Assembly (NCBI RefSeq): GCF_030272615.1
Contig: NC_081414.1
Location: 811,245,069-811,309,068 of the forward strand
DNA length: 64,000 nucleotides
Direction: 5' to 3'
DNA from: Cryptomeria japonica
Lineage: Eukaryota; Streptophyta; Pinopsida; Cupressales; Cupressaceae
In this document: one piece after another, positions 1 to 12,200 of the stretch
Numbering within the stretch: position 1 is the stretch's first letter
Layout of the letters: each line of letters starts with the position of its first letter
Program-made: the position numbers and the translations under genes
Notes under the pieces: generated by a model
Database searches by the model: none
What the model saw: only the letters and a program-made list of their open reading frames with translations
Told to the model about the DNA's origin: nothing

Positions 1-1110
1 ACATAATCAATTCCTCTAAATTTCCAACATAGTGGTCCTCTTTACCTAATAGGGGCACATCATGTTCCTGATGTTGTCTACCCTGGTCATGCTCCACTTG
101 TTCACCATGCTCTACATGCTCTAAAATAAAAACAAAAAAGGTTACATTAATTAGTACACCAATTTCAATTAAAGATGTTTAATAGTATTAATAATTATAT
201 AAAAAAAATTGTATAGCACATGAAATCCTCGAGTACTAGGATGCACACCACAACCTTCATCATGTGCAGGTTGTGTTCCACCCTTACCAGGCTGCATTTC
301 AATGCCATGTGCATTGTTATCATTGCTTTCTTATTTAAAACAAAATAGTCACTTTATGTTGGAAATTAACATCAAATAGATTATTGCTCAAGTATTCAAT
401 TTTAAATCGTTTTCATTTAGCTTATTTACCTCTGTGATGTACGCATCAGAATCTTGTGTTCTCCCATTCAATTCTCTTAGGCGTTCATCCACGGATCCAT
501 AGCCTTGCTGGAAGGCAATTTTCATGTCATCTTTTTGGGTGCTCTATTGAATTCAGAGCCTTGCATTTTTCCTTAATATCATGAATTTTCCTTCTATTGT
601 TTGATTAAAAAATTATTTTTATTTTATTATTTCGATGCAATATTTCATTTATTGACACTTATGATTCATGTGGAAACTTTCATATAACTACCAGAGCCAA
701 GTTTATGTTGCTCGTACTTTTCTAGTCTTGCCTTAGTTACCTTTGATGTGCCAAGCAGCCTATGAAAAGTTTTAAATATGTTAGATTATGTAAATATAAA
801 GATTAATTAGTAGATAATTACATTTTTAATAGTATCACATGCCTTCCTTCGCCCGGTGGTGTATGACCTTTTCTTTTTTTAGCTTTCTCCTTTCCATCTA
901 AAACCAGGTCCTTCCACCCCCTCTCTAGAATCATGGGGGGGATGCTCGTACTTTCTGTTCTTCTCTAAATATGTCCTATTTTAGTCTCTCACATACTTTA
1001 GATGTGTGCCATCTTTCTGAAGGACCTTGGCTTTTTTGAATGTGTCATTTCTGAATAACATAACCAAATGATTTGTGAGTTCATCTTTTAATTATTGATT
1101 TTGGGCATTC
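1..1110 (-). pseudogene. degenerate minus-strand coding remnants, unrecognised
   Basis: Read on the minus strand, short blocks look protein-like between stops and frame changes. About 830-1110 gives a charged block containing TFKKAKVLQKDGTHLKYVRD and then EREWKDLVLDGKEKAKKRKG. About 690-760 gives TKARLEKYEQHKLGSGSYMK, and about 432-530 gives DDMKIAFQQGYGSVDERL. The order and the helical, charged composition resemble the second protein that often accompanies a plant CACTA transposase, but no family is recognised. The blocks are separated by AT-rich gaps that may be old introns. No intact frame exists, so this is called a relic. The transposon assignment is inference. Confidence 0.3.
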
Positions 1111-2549
1111 CATCGTGTACGTATGGTGGGCCCAAAGATCTCCAATGTAATATCATTTAGATGTTTATTAAAAACATCATTGCTTGCAAAAAAAATTATG
1201 GGATCATTAGTCCAAAATGAGTGATCAATAAGTAAATTACAATTCAACTATATATAATAATTAGTTTAAAGTACCTGCAATCTTCTCTATCTTTATGGGA
1301 ACAAGATCATCGGACACCAAAAATGTCACCGACAACATTCTGATACTAGTAATACAGGAAGATCCAGGAAATACTGCTAAAATATCACCACTAGTAGCCT
1401 TTGCATCTCCAGGTGCATGTCTTGTTGCATAGGTCGATGCAGTACTTGATGACTGCATGCTTCATGTTACCGACATTGCATTCAGCAATATAGGTGCTAA
1501 TGATGAGGTCGTACGAGGTGGTGAATGCACAGGAACATGGAAAACACCTAAAGATTAATACATTAAATATAATAGTAATAACACATTAATAAAAGGAAAT
1601 GAACATGTACAAATATAAGTTGGTGTATGCATAGAACATGGTCATCACTTGAACTACTAGGAGTACCCTGATCATGGCCACCAACTTCATGAGGATGCAA
1701 AAATTCATGTACAAACAACACATACATGAAAGAGTATAAAATATAAACCATGAATGAACTTATGTTATAATTAAAGATTTCATGACTTCTTACTTGCAAG
1801 TTTTTTTCTCTCTCTGTCAATTGTTTCACCCTCTCTTGTATCTCACAAGTTTGAGGAACTATGAATAACAATTTACGAATGTTTGTATTAATTATTTTTT
1901 GTGTTTTTCTTATCATTTTAGCAAGGTTTGTGGAATATGTGATGTCATCATCACATAATAGTGAGTCCACCTCTGTATCGATGTTCTCAGCTACTAGAGG
2001 TTCCTTTCCTCAAACATCTATCTATGAGAAGAATATTAGTAACATTATCAAAATTAATCCAAACCCCTAAAGAAAAGAACATAATAATATAAAAAAAATT
2101 ATTGTATCTAATTTGTACAATTGTGATGAGGTTTACCTGCTCGATAGAAGTTCTCAGAGCTACATCCCGGTCTATTCTATTTGTCAGACCAATGTTGCAT
2201 TGTGACAAAAATTAAATATAAAAAAACATTACCGAAATGAAACCAATAGACTTACCAAAAAAGCTTAATAATAAAATGGTATATTGGAGCCATTAATTGG
2301 AGGTTGGTTTAAATGGTATATATAAGTATGCACCACCCCCATGATAGTAACTTTGTTTGTATCTATGAGATTAAAATTATAATCAATTAGCAACTCTACC
2401 CCTGCACTTATTTATTTTATCACACATACAAATACACGGTTTCCCTCACATGCCTTGAATATACAATTGGGTTGCCTATAAGTTTACATAGGTCATGTAC
2501 TATTTATAAAACCTGCAATATTCTCTATTTATTTTGGCCTTCCATCAAT
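1111..2549. other. AT-rich stretch with no supported gene
   Basis: About 1.4 kb of AT-rich sequence. Minus-strand fragments near 1600-1860 include a helical stretch with ERVKQLTEREKNLQ, which could be one more exon-like piece of the neighbouring relic. There is no continuous frame or recognisable domain. Nothing else is supported. Confidence 0.4.
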
Positions 2550-3083
2550 TTACATAGCCACTCTTTTACTTTTATCATTATCGTTTGGCTGTATATAATT
2601 TTCTGACAGTGCATACCTACACATACTTCGTGTATATCGAACCTGTTGTATCCAATTTTTGTAATTGTAACAGGATTCGACATAGTCCATCAATTCAACA
2701 ACTTTGATGTAATATACCTTTATGTCATCCATGGAAAATAGGACCAAACCATGTAATGATGATGGTGCTATGCGATATATCCTCTTGTTAACACAAAAAA
2801 TTGTATTTATTGGAGGAAGTTCCTTGGGTACCCATTGTTTTTGTAGATGTTTGTACCTCAAGGACACCTTGATGTCACCTATGCTCTCATCATCATAAGA
2901 ACATGACCCCCCTAGAGAAAGAAATAATTCCATGCATTTATGGAATTTTCTTCTAATATTTTGACCCCTAGTTGATCTCCCTCTTTTAGACTTACTACAT
3001 GTCTCTCTTTCCTCTTCTCTTCCTGAATTTCTCTCACTCGAGGAAGACACGTCTGATAAATACCTATTTGGTGGTACCTGCAC
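2550..3083 (-). CDS. unrecognised open frame, probably relic
   Basis: This minus-strand frame of 177 codons runs from an ATG near 3083 to a stop at 2550. The N-terminal third is rich in Ser, Arg, Glu and Lys (SSSSERN, REEERE, KSKRGR) and looks disordered and possibly nuclear-targeted. The remainder looks folded, with IYRIAPSSLHGLVLFSMDDI and several aromatic and Cys residues. It lies upstream, in the minus sense, of the relic blocks at 1-1110 and could belong to the same transposon-derived gene. I do not recognise the family. A spurious frame in decayed transposon DNA is possible. Confidence 0.3.
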   Translation of the reverse strand: MQVPPNRYLSDVSSSSERNSGREEERETCSKSKRGRSTRGQNIRRKFHKCMELFLSLGGSCSYDDESIGDIKVSLRYKHLQKQWVPKELPPINTIFCVNKRIYRIAPSSLHGLVLFSMDDIKVYYIKVVELMDYVESCYNYKNWIQQVRYTRSMCRYALSENYIQPNDNDKSKRVAM

Positions 3084-3230
3084 TCCATCAAATGAGAGAG
3101 ATAGCTGGGAGAGGGTTGATTGTTATTGTGAGAGGAAAAGTTGATGGTGGGGTTGCTAATTGAGGTGAAGTAAGTGGTGAGTTGGATATGAAAAGTCATA
3201 CTTTGGATGGACCCATTTTCCACATGGAAG

Positions 3231-5803
3231 GTCAGTGTCAGATTGACTGACGATGAACATGTGATTCACCGAGATAGATAGGATCTGTGATGGAGTTTCA
3301 AACAATTTTTATAAGTGTGTTGCAAGGGTGTGGTATGCTATCCGTGTGGGAAAGTTAGAATGGATAGAGTGCAAGTTGTAAACTTGGAGAAAATAGAGAA
3401 AAAGTAGGATGATTGGATGCTGATTCATTTCAAAAGGCTAGTTTTTTGAAGGTTTGTATTGAGTCAAAACTGATTTGACAAGCAAGGACAACAGTTTTAA
3501 AGGTATAAGAGAATTTGCATAACCTTTAAGTTGGAAATGAAAGATCATGGATTTCTTGGTAAAATCAGAGGTTGCTTATTTTCATAGATCCTCATGGAGG
3601 GATAAAGTCAAAAAATCCTTCTTTGAGAAGATCTAAAAGATGATAATCTAGTGTTTTAATATAATTATGAAGAAAAGTTGCACAGGCCCATGATGAGAAG
3701 ATCAAAACAAAATCATCCATGTAAGGTGAATCTTGAAAGAAAAGAAATGGATTGATTTTCCTTGTGAAAAAGTTGGAATTCGACGGTGTCTTGGGTCTAA
3801 CATGCATGATTTCCCTAGTTCATAGCTGGCATGGTGAATAGATAGAAGTGAGAATTTAGGAAGATTGTTTTTGCATGAACTGACACCGCCAAGACAAGTG
3901 ATTTTAATTTTAAATACAATAAGGTGCTAGTTCAATTGGTAGAAGAGAAAATAAGCCTCTTTTCTTTCTAAAGAGCATTTTTTCATCACTAAAGAAGATG
4001 ATGTTTGAGCAGTATCATCCATGGAGTTGCTAAGTGCTTGTTGATACTGGATGGATGTTCTTTCTCTTGTGTGATTTTTCTTATTGTCAGAGGGGTTGTG
4101 AAACTTTGAAGGATTGTCAAAGGGGGTGTGAAAGCCATTTATTATTAGAAAAAGCCACTCATGATACATCTTCTGCTTCAACTCTGCCACTAGCTGGCAA
4201 GGGGTTTGAGGAAGGAACCCACAGGGGAATGAAAGAAGGATTTATTGGAGTGGGGAGCAGTAGCCAGTCGTCTCTACAATGACATGGAAGTTGTGACCCC
4301 CGCAACATATTATGCTTCCCTATAAGCTTCTCCCTCCACTTTCTCTGTCCTGGACATAAAGGCTGGAGATCTTCCTCTAGTTTGGGGGCGATTTTACTTC
4401 TTGCCAGGATCCAGTTTCCCTTCCGGGAAGGGTAATGCTCTATAGGATAGAATTAAGCATCTCACAGTTTGATTGAAGACATCGACATGATAATGGAACA
4501 ACTCAAGAACTTTTGTTTCTACCAATGTTTAGTTACAAATTGTGATTTTGTTTTATCACGGGTTCCAGTGCATGGGTAGTTTTAAGAAATATTTTGTAAC
4601 AAAATTGCGTATGGCTTCCTTGGCTTTTTCATTCTAGATGACATGTGCATCTTGGAATCAAGATTTTTTCTCCCTTATTTTCTATAAAAGGGAAATCAAG
4701 GCCATTATAATGGGTTCTAGAATATCTAAATAGGGTCTCTTATGCAGGTTTGGTTCTACAGGATTAGGTTCTAGTTTTGAGAAGTCGTGAATAAATAGAA
4801 GAGAATTGTAATGTCATTTTGTAGAGAAAAATAGAAGATAGTCATTAGTTTCAAATTGCAAATGGGTTCTTCTGTAAATGAAATGTATTTGATTATTTGA
4901 TAGAAGATAGCTTTTGAAGTTAATACAAATATAATTTCAAAAGCCTTACTCTCCTGTGTATGATTTTATCTTCTTTTAAGTTAATAGAATCAAGGGTTTT
5001 ATTTGCTTGTTGCATTGTTATGATGTATGTAATTTTTTATTTCATTCTTTAATCCAAGGGTTTAATTAAAATGCTTGAACGATATTATAGAGGGATAAAG
5101 ATTGTACTAGGATTTGATACGTAGTTCGAGTAAGAAATTGCAAATAAAATGCTACTGTAAGGCTGTATTGTTTAAGATTTAATCAGCTATTAGATAAATT
5201 TATGTCAAGTTTCAGTGATATTTTAGAATCTTAGAGCCTAATGGAGTAAGGCACTGGTATATGCTAGCAAATGTCATTAGGTTATCAATTTCTTGTCCTT
5301 TCACTTATGGTTTTTCATTAATCATTAAAATCAAGACATATTTCCAAGTTTTTATGTATGTTTGAGGTGTCCTACTATCTCATGCTCTATTTAAGGTCGA
5401 GGATGACTAAAGAATTCACCATTCTTGATAATTCTCCCTATTGTTGATCCCATATATGAGATTATCTGGAATTAGCTATACCATGTGGATGTCAAGATGG
5501 TTTAGGTGAGATAAAAATCAAACTTTTGACAAAATATAGCTGGTAAAAGTTGGCTTATTATTGAACCACCCCAAGATGGGTGTAAAGAGAAAGCAAGCAA
5601 ATAATAAATGGTTTCTATAAGGTGTATTGACTTACACTTGCCGATCCATGAGAAGAATCATTTCCTTGCCTTGATGTAGATTGTGTAGGATACTTGTCAA
5701 AGGGGTTCAAGTTCCTACATATGTAATTCAATTATTTTATGTTAGCTTACATCTTATATAAAGGTCAATCAAATGGTTCACTACCTTGCATAGACAATGC
5801 AAC
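3231..5803. other. intergenic, no supported gene; LTR-promoter-like motif at 4683
   Basis: No protein with a recognisable domain is seen on either strand. At 4683-4690 there is TATAAAAG followed by GGAAATCAAGGCCA. The same arrangement (TATAAAAG then GTAATTCAAGGCCA) occurs at 19040, where it precedes an LTR end. This suggests a decayed LTR of a related family here, but its boundaries cannot be placed. A short imperfect direct repeat (TTGTCAGAGGGGTTGTGAAA, then TTGTCAAAGGGGGTGTGAAA) lies near 4084-4140. Confidence 0.35.
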
Positions 5804-5940
5804 GAACTATTTGAAAAAATATCTCAAAGAAATATGTTCTCATGGTGATCGAATGCCATGACAATCCATATTAATTTGACTGTCATGGCATTCCATCACC
5901 ATGAGACCGCATTTCTTTAAGGAATTTTTTCTGATAGTTC
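5804..5940. repeat. near-perfect palindrome, 60-bp arms, 17-bp loop
   Basis: The left arm 5804-5863 is the inverted complement of the right arm 5881-5940 with only a few mismatches. The inner 38 bp differ at four positions. The loop is 5864-5880. A 13-bp direct repeat GTTCACTACCTTG lies outside or overlapping each end (5776 and 5937). The structure could fold as a hairpin and resembles a small foldback or MITE-like insertion. No coding capacity is present. Confidence 0.75.
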
Positions 5941-6049
5941 ACTACCTTGTTTATGTTACCACTTTTTTCATACATTTCTTATTTTGGTTAAATAGTGCAA
6001 AACATATGTTCAAGATAGCTAGACAATGTTCATTTGGATCACAAATTCT

Positions 6050-6265
6050 CTAATTACATATAGAAAAGTTTAATATCCCATAGCTGATTTTTTATTTTTT
6101 ACATATAATTACATATAGAAATGTATAATATCCCATACCTTGGCAATGTTTACTTATAATTTTATATAAAAATGGTTAATATCCCATAGGTCAATTTTAA
6201 TTTTTACATATAATTATAATATCCCATTTAACATCCCATTTAATTAGTAATTGAAACATCCCATT
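6050..6265. repeat. cluster of short imperfect repeats (ATAATATCCCAT)
   Basis: Several imperfect copies of a roughly 55-bp block containing ACATATA, then TTAATATCCCATA, then TTTTTACATAT occur in a row from about 6050. The last copies merge into the left inverted repeat of the neighbouring element. This looks like subterminal repeat expansion of that element. Confidence 0.55.
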
Positions 6266-8020
6266 TACATATAATTATAATATCCCATAAGTCAATTTCA
6301 ATTTCAAATTACTCTAAAAAGAAAAAGACTTCAAAAAACTTCATTCCCACAAGGCAAAGAAGAAGACCATTGGCGCACGCAGGAGAGGAGATTTGCAGGG
6401 TTAGAGATGGTGGTGAATGAAGACTTCATCCAAATGTGTAGGAGGAGGAAATCAATTTACAGGTGAGCAATCACTTAGCTTCATCTTATGTGCATTTAAT
6501 AATATATATGGGATATCATATGGGATATTTCAATTCAATAGACATATGTAAATGGGATATTATATAATCAAATGTAATAATTTTATTTTACAAATTTGTT
6601 GTGTTTGATCCATAAGAACTTTGGTAGAGCCGATTCATTTAGTGTAGCAACTAACTAATCGAGTCTATATTGGCTTTGTTTGTTTCAACACCTGACCTTT
6701 TCTTTGTAGAAATTGTATAGGTCCATATATAACTTTGCCTCACATCATATATAGCTACTATATTGCTAGAGGACTCAGACAATGTGTAGAGAAGGGTTTG
6801 AACTCTATAATGATGGAAGGTTATGCATAGATACTTATTAATGCTATTAAGAATGGTGCCACACCAAATTGGAAAATTCAGAGGATTATGAGGGACATTA
6901 TGGATTCTCTAAATAAAGTTCCCAGCTACGAGGTCAGACATGTTTTCAGGGAGGCAAACATGGCTGAAGATTACATGGCAAACATGCGAATAAATTTAAG
7001 GACAAATGATTTTCAAGGCAATCTCGAGTGACGATTTGTGATAGATTCTAGTGGACGACTATGAAGCCTCATGGAGGTAGGAAAAAGAAGGCATTGGATA
7101 GGTACAACTAAGGGAGGGTACTAATCTGGATTCTAAACCATAAATTGGGATCCAGAGCGATAGAGGTGATCATGAGAGACAAAAATAAGGCTTCAATTAC
7201 TATGAATGAAGGGACATTGGGAGAAGGTGGCAAGATATTAGGACACTTCAAATCCAAAGATGGATTTGGTTTTCACAAGATATTATATAAATATTTCTCT
7301 TTTAGATAGAGCCCGATGTTCGATAAGGACATGAAATCATAAGGTTGAGGTTAAATAGGAAGGTAGATCAAGCAATGAATGTAGGAGGAGAACTAAGGGA
7401 AAATGATCCATCACTTTGGGTTGAGCTTCCTATGTGTGGGGGAGACATTTCAGTAGTAATGTAGGAAACCTTTTTACTGTGATGAGCTCACTCGGGATGT
7501 GATGTGGCATCTAGCGAGGGTTGTTTTGGGCGGGGACAGACACTAGTATGATGGTTTTGTCTATGAGGCCATTTTGTGCTTAATGGTTGACATACTTGAT
7601 TCCAAGGAAGCATGCATATAGATGATCCCAACATTCAAAGAAGATCCTTCAAAGCCTTCATAAAGCGAACAAGCCCTTTCAATACGAAGAAAACGTCCGT
7701 AGAAAACCCTAGACGATCATTGACAAGGGAAACAAACAATTATGATTATGTTTGAAATGCACATAAGATGAAGCTAAGTAATTGCTCACCTGTAAACTAA
7801 TTTCCTCCACCTGTGATTCTCCTCTCTTATGCATGAATTAAATTTTCATTCACCACCGTCTAGGAATCTGATCCTTTCCTACTTGGTGGGAATGATGTTT
7901 TTTGATGTTTTTTTCTTTGCCTCATGGGAATTAATTTTTTTGAAGTCTTTTGCTTTGCAGAGTAATTTGAAATTAAAATTGACATATGAGATATTATTAT
8001 TATATGTAAAAATTAAAAAA
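6199..8020. mobile_element. putative DNA-transposon-like element with long inverted repeats
   Basis: The segment 6199-6497 reappears in inverted orientation at 7755-8020. The match includes the pairs ACAGGTGAGCAAT / ATTGCTCACCTGT and AGCTTCATCTTATGTGCATT / its complement. The left arm carries about 60 bp of extra repeated sequence. Between the arms lie about 1.25 kb, including an RNase H remnant at 6750-7040. Long terminal inverted repeats around a captured fragment recall plant Mutator-like (Pack-MULE) elements. No transposase, exact termini or target duplication could be identified, so the class is inference. Confidence 0.5.
6750..7040 (+). pseudogene. plant LINE-type RNase H remnant
   Basis: This plus-strand relic reads approximately ARGLRQCVEKGLNSIMMEGY, stop, then LINAIKNGATPNWKIQRIMR, then VRHVFREANMAEDYMANM. 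That is the C-terminal half of the RNase H domain (RVT_3 type) found at the end of plant non-LTR retrotransposon polymerases. The typical signature is an acidic residue after the beta strand, an INAI helix and an HVFREAN...AD..A ending. In the first acidic position D appears replaced (EGY for EGD). The N-terminal half with the first catalytic Asp is missing. It lies inside the inverted repeats of 6199-8020, so it may be captured rather than part of a LINE. Confidence 0.65.
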
Positions 8021-8029
8021 TGATCACCT

Positions 8030-9265
8030 CAGTTATGACCCCAAGTGACTCGGTCACTCGAGATAATATTTACAAAGAAAGCACCCATTGTCCCTTATCT
8101 CATTGGGTGTTTCAATGTGATTTTAAATCTCGTAGGATAAGGAAATGTTAGTTTCCAAAGAGTGCATCTTATCCCGCGACACATTTGCATCAATGATCTA
8201 GCACCACGGGATAACAAGAAAAGAATTACAAAGGAATCCTTATCCCATGATAAATGCAAGGTGAGCAAAGAAGCAACGCGAGATAAGGAGTGGTTAAAAG
8301 AAACAAGTTGTAGAGGTGTGTCCCACAGTGATCTAGGAGCACTGTAAGAGGTCCACGAGATAAGGGTTGTCTTAGGCACAAAGGGGAAATCTTATCCTGC
8401 AGGGTCTCCAAGTTACCATAATAGCATTATAGGGCAATGCGGGACAAGTCAACAAAGAAGGATACTATGCTTTTCTTATCCTGTGTGTTTCCACGAGGAC
8501 AAGAAAATAACTAAGTAAAGGGTAAAAGGGCTTATCCCATGGGGAGAAAAGATCCACAACAAAGGTGAATGAAAGGTCAATGGGTAAGACTCAAAGGTGC
8601 ACCGCAGGATAAGAGTGTTAAAGGAAATAAGAGGAAGTCTTATCCCATGATGTATTCCTCTTGTGTAGAGATGGCAGTGGATAAGAGTTATAAGCTGGAA
8701 ATAAGGGCAAGCTTATCTTGCACGTTCTCATGGGGATAAAAGGAGTATTGAGGGATAAGACAAAGGTAGGTGAAAAAATTATCTCACAAACGGTATGAAC
8801 ATAAAGGAAAAGGGCTTGTAGGCAAAAAGCTAGAAGCAACGTAGGATAAGGCTTCCAAGGTAAAACACATAAAATCTTATCCCACAAGGATAAAAGAAGG
8901 GGTAAATGACATCGCAGGATAAATAAAACAAGGGAAATTCATAATAGAGGATTATCTTGCGAAGATAGCTGAGATGGCCGAAGGAGCTTAAGAGAATATA
9001 GATTTCTAAAGTGATAAAGGGGACTTAACTATTGCTAAAAAATCCTAGGTCTTAAGTCCTTTATTTCTTAGGAAGGCTCTGCGCATGACCACTTAACCCA
9101 TGAATTTTTCCTCGTATTCTAAATGATCACTTAAATGTTGACCTCAAGTAACTTGGTCATGCGTGATAAGATTTCAAAAGGAAGCGCACCCTATTCTTTA
9201 TCCCGCACATGGTTTCAATGTGAATTTTAAACCCCCAAGATAAAAAGAAAGAAATAATTTCAAAG
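8030..9265. repeat. GGGATAAG / CTTATCCC-rich array, older diverged copy
   Basis: The sequence is studded every 30-60 bp with GGGATAAG or CTTATCCC and one-base variants, in both orientations. The 8030-9000 block aligns with 9125-9985 at a spacing of about 1.03-1.09 kb. For example AATCCTTATCCCATGATAAA near 8238 matches AGTCCTTATCTCGTGACAAC near 9267. So an older tandem duplication underlies it. GATAAG is the core of the plant I-box type motif. No coding sequence is supported here. Confidence 0.7.
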
Positions 9266-12200
9266 GAGTCCTTATCTCGTGACAACTACAAAGTGAGCAA
9301 GGAGCAAGGCAGGATAAGGAGCAGTCAAAGAAAATAAGTGGTAAAAGCTTATCCCACAATGAACCAGAAACACTATGAAATGGTTGTGGGATAAGGACTG
9401 ACTTAAATATAAAGGCAGTCTTATCCCACAGGATTTCAATGCCAGTACAATAGAATTACAAGGCAACACGGGATAAGTCAACAATGAAGGATGCAATGCT
9501 TTTCTTACCCTGTGCGCCCTCGTGGGGATATTAAAAGAGTCTCGGGATAAGAAAATACTTAAGCAAAAGGTAAAAGGGAATATCATATGGGGTAGAAAAT
9601 ATCCAGAACAACATTGAAACTCAAAAGTGCATCACGGGATAAGAATTATGAAGGGGAAATAAGAGAAAGCCTTATCTCGTGCATCCCCACGGGGATAAGA
9701 AAGATGCTCCGGGATAAGAAAAGGGTAGTTCAAAAGATTATCCCTTGAATGATAGAAACACAAAGAAAGGGGCTTGTAGGAGAAAGGCGAAAGGAAGGGT
9801 TAAGATCAGCGTGGGATAAGATCTTGAAAGAAAGCAAATAGAAGCTTATCCCATAAAGATAGAAGGAATTACTAGTGACACCATGGGATAAGTAAAACAA
9901 AGGAAAATTACAATAGAAGCTTATCCCACAGAGAAAGTTAAGATGGACGTGGAGGCTCCGTGGAGTCTAAAATTCTAATTTGACATGAGGAAATTTAAGA
10001 GAATGACACATCATTATTTAAGGAAGGCCAACAAGCAATCCCTATTGTCAACTGCTAGATCGATGGATGAAATTAAAAATTGGCACCAATGATTACCTCT
10101 ATCAAACACGAATAAATTAATGGCATCGCAATAACTTGAAAATTCAGTGGCATTATTTCTTACCTTGCATGCAGAGATATTTTAGAGCAGCATAGAGCGA
10201 GAAAAAAGGTGAATTTCAGCATTCCAGCATGCTTCCCAATATTTCCAGTTGAAGAGCAAACCAGTAAGTCTTTTTTTCCTTCTTGTGTTCATTATCAAAC
10301 TGTTACAATAATATCTTGAGTTGCCTGCATGTGTGCCCTAGAAGTCGGTAGATTTTACTCTTGCATTTTCTTTCCAAGTTTTTAATCAGTCCAAATTGTT
10401 AAGATGGCATACCGTGCTGAGCAATTTTCTACCCCTGCTGCTAAGAAAGCCCGCATAACTGAGGCAAGCTACTCAATTCCCATCACTGAGGCTACACCTC
10501 TAGATATGGTTCCCACCGTGCAAGGAATTGAAGGTGCCTCTTTTGTGCAACCAAGCCCTAGAACTGCCCTGCAATTATCAGAGGAGGCCGAAGCTAGCTC
10601 CCCTCTAAAAGAGAAGGCCACAAAGAGAAAAAGAAAAATTGTTTGAAAGACCGTCACTATAGTTTCTGATTATGAATCTTCATATGAGCCCTCTCTTGCT
10701 CCTAAAAAAAGTAATCCCACTCTAAAGAAGAGGAAGAGCATAAACAAGGCTTCAGTCGAAGCCACCTTTGCTAAAACCCCATCCCCTACACATGATACTT
10801 TTGCTCCAGCTAATTTATCTTCTTAGGAATCCCCAATTCTTCAAAATCCAATCCCACAAAGAGAAAACCCTTAGGAGCTAGCCAAAGATGCTACTCAAAT
10901 AAAAGAAAAGACCCCTAAGCCTGCAAAGTGCTCTAGGAAGCCATCCAAAGGGGAGTCATCAGCTCAGGTGGAGTAGCCACCAGTGCAACCTACTGCTCCT
11001 CTTTCTCCTGCGATGACCCCTAAAGAGTTGCAACAAGAGGTTGAATAGAGATTGGAAGAAATCACACGGAGGGAAACCAAACAGACTAGGAGCCTATCCC
11101 AAGACCTGCTAGAATTATTTGATGGATCCACGATGCAGGATCATCTGAGGACTATCTTCAATAACAAAGAGGTGGGGTGTAGGGATGCCTTCACCAAGGA
11201 AAGGGGTTGGGACATTTTTCATTCATTCTATGGAAACAAAGACAAGGCCATCCCAGTGTGCAACCCCTGGACACTAAACCTTGGCAAATTGGTAGTGCCC
11301 TATGTTTTTGTAGAGGCTATGGTCATAAGGGAGCCAGAAAAGGCATATGATGTTCCAATCCAGATGGTTAGGAGTACTGAAGGATATGTCCTACTAGACA
11401 TCTCTCTCTGGGCTATTATTCAATGTTTTGATTTAGATAAGTTTGCCCTCACAAATATAAATAGGGATAATTTGAAGAGAAATTAAGAAAACAAAAAGGA
11501 CAGGTGCAGGAAGGATCATGTTCCTCATTTCTTGAGGAAACTTTACAAATATTCACGGAATTATGTCCTGCCATCTGAAAGGGGTCCCTTCAAGCTTGAT
11601 TGATTTGAACCCTATTTTGTTAAAACTTATTTATACACTAGTGCAATTCCTTGGAGTTGATTGCGGGCTAACGAAATTACCCATTGAAAAAATGATGATG
11701 GCCATCAACATTCAGCAACCCTCAATAAATGAATGGTATGAGTTTGCAAGTGCTATTCATGAGAAGATTCATGGGGGATTGGTGAGAGCTGAAAATAAGG
11801 ATGAAAAATTGGTATTCTTGCACTATTCTTTAGTCTGACACTTAATTCTTTATCAAAACAAATCATATTGGGGCCCATAGTTGATAATAAAGACAAATGA
11901 TCCCTACACAAGTCTCCCTTAGCTGGTACAAAGATGGGCCTGGGTTTGGGACAAGGGATATAAGTTTGGTGATTATTGTGTATTCTTTGACCATTTTGTG
12001 AGGAACATTTTGACAAGACTTGGGGTAGTAGTGTCGAGGCTTCCTAAAGAGATAATCAAAATATTGAGAATAAGGAGTTGCAAGGCTAATGGACATGTCT
12101 ACCCTGAGGGTGCATTCACCCACAATTTTGGGGATTTCTTCTTTTATGGCAATTGTACAATAATAAGAATTTATGGATGTGATCAGGGACCCCATGTATT

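Noticed and set aside
3592-3807. Minus-strand PYMDDFVLIFSS resembling an RT active site
   Set aside because: The flanking residues do not follow any RT pattern I know and no other RT motif is nearby. Likely chance.
3926-3960. GCTAGTTCAATTGGTAGAAG as a tRNA D-arm
   Set aside because: Only the A-box-like stretch fits. No downstream B box or closing stem was found.
11753-12195. Minus-strand frames of 87 and 110 codons within the tandem duplication (repeated at 16090-16532)
   Set aside because: Their conservation simply reflects the recent duplication. No domain, and the plus strand carries the protein-like reading.
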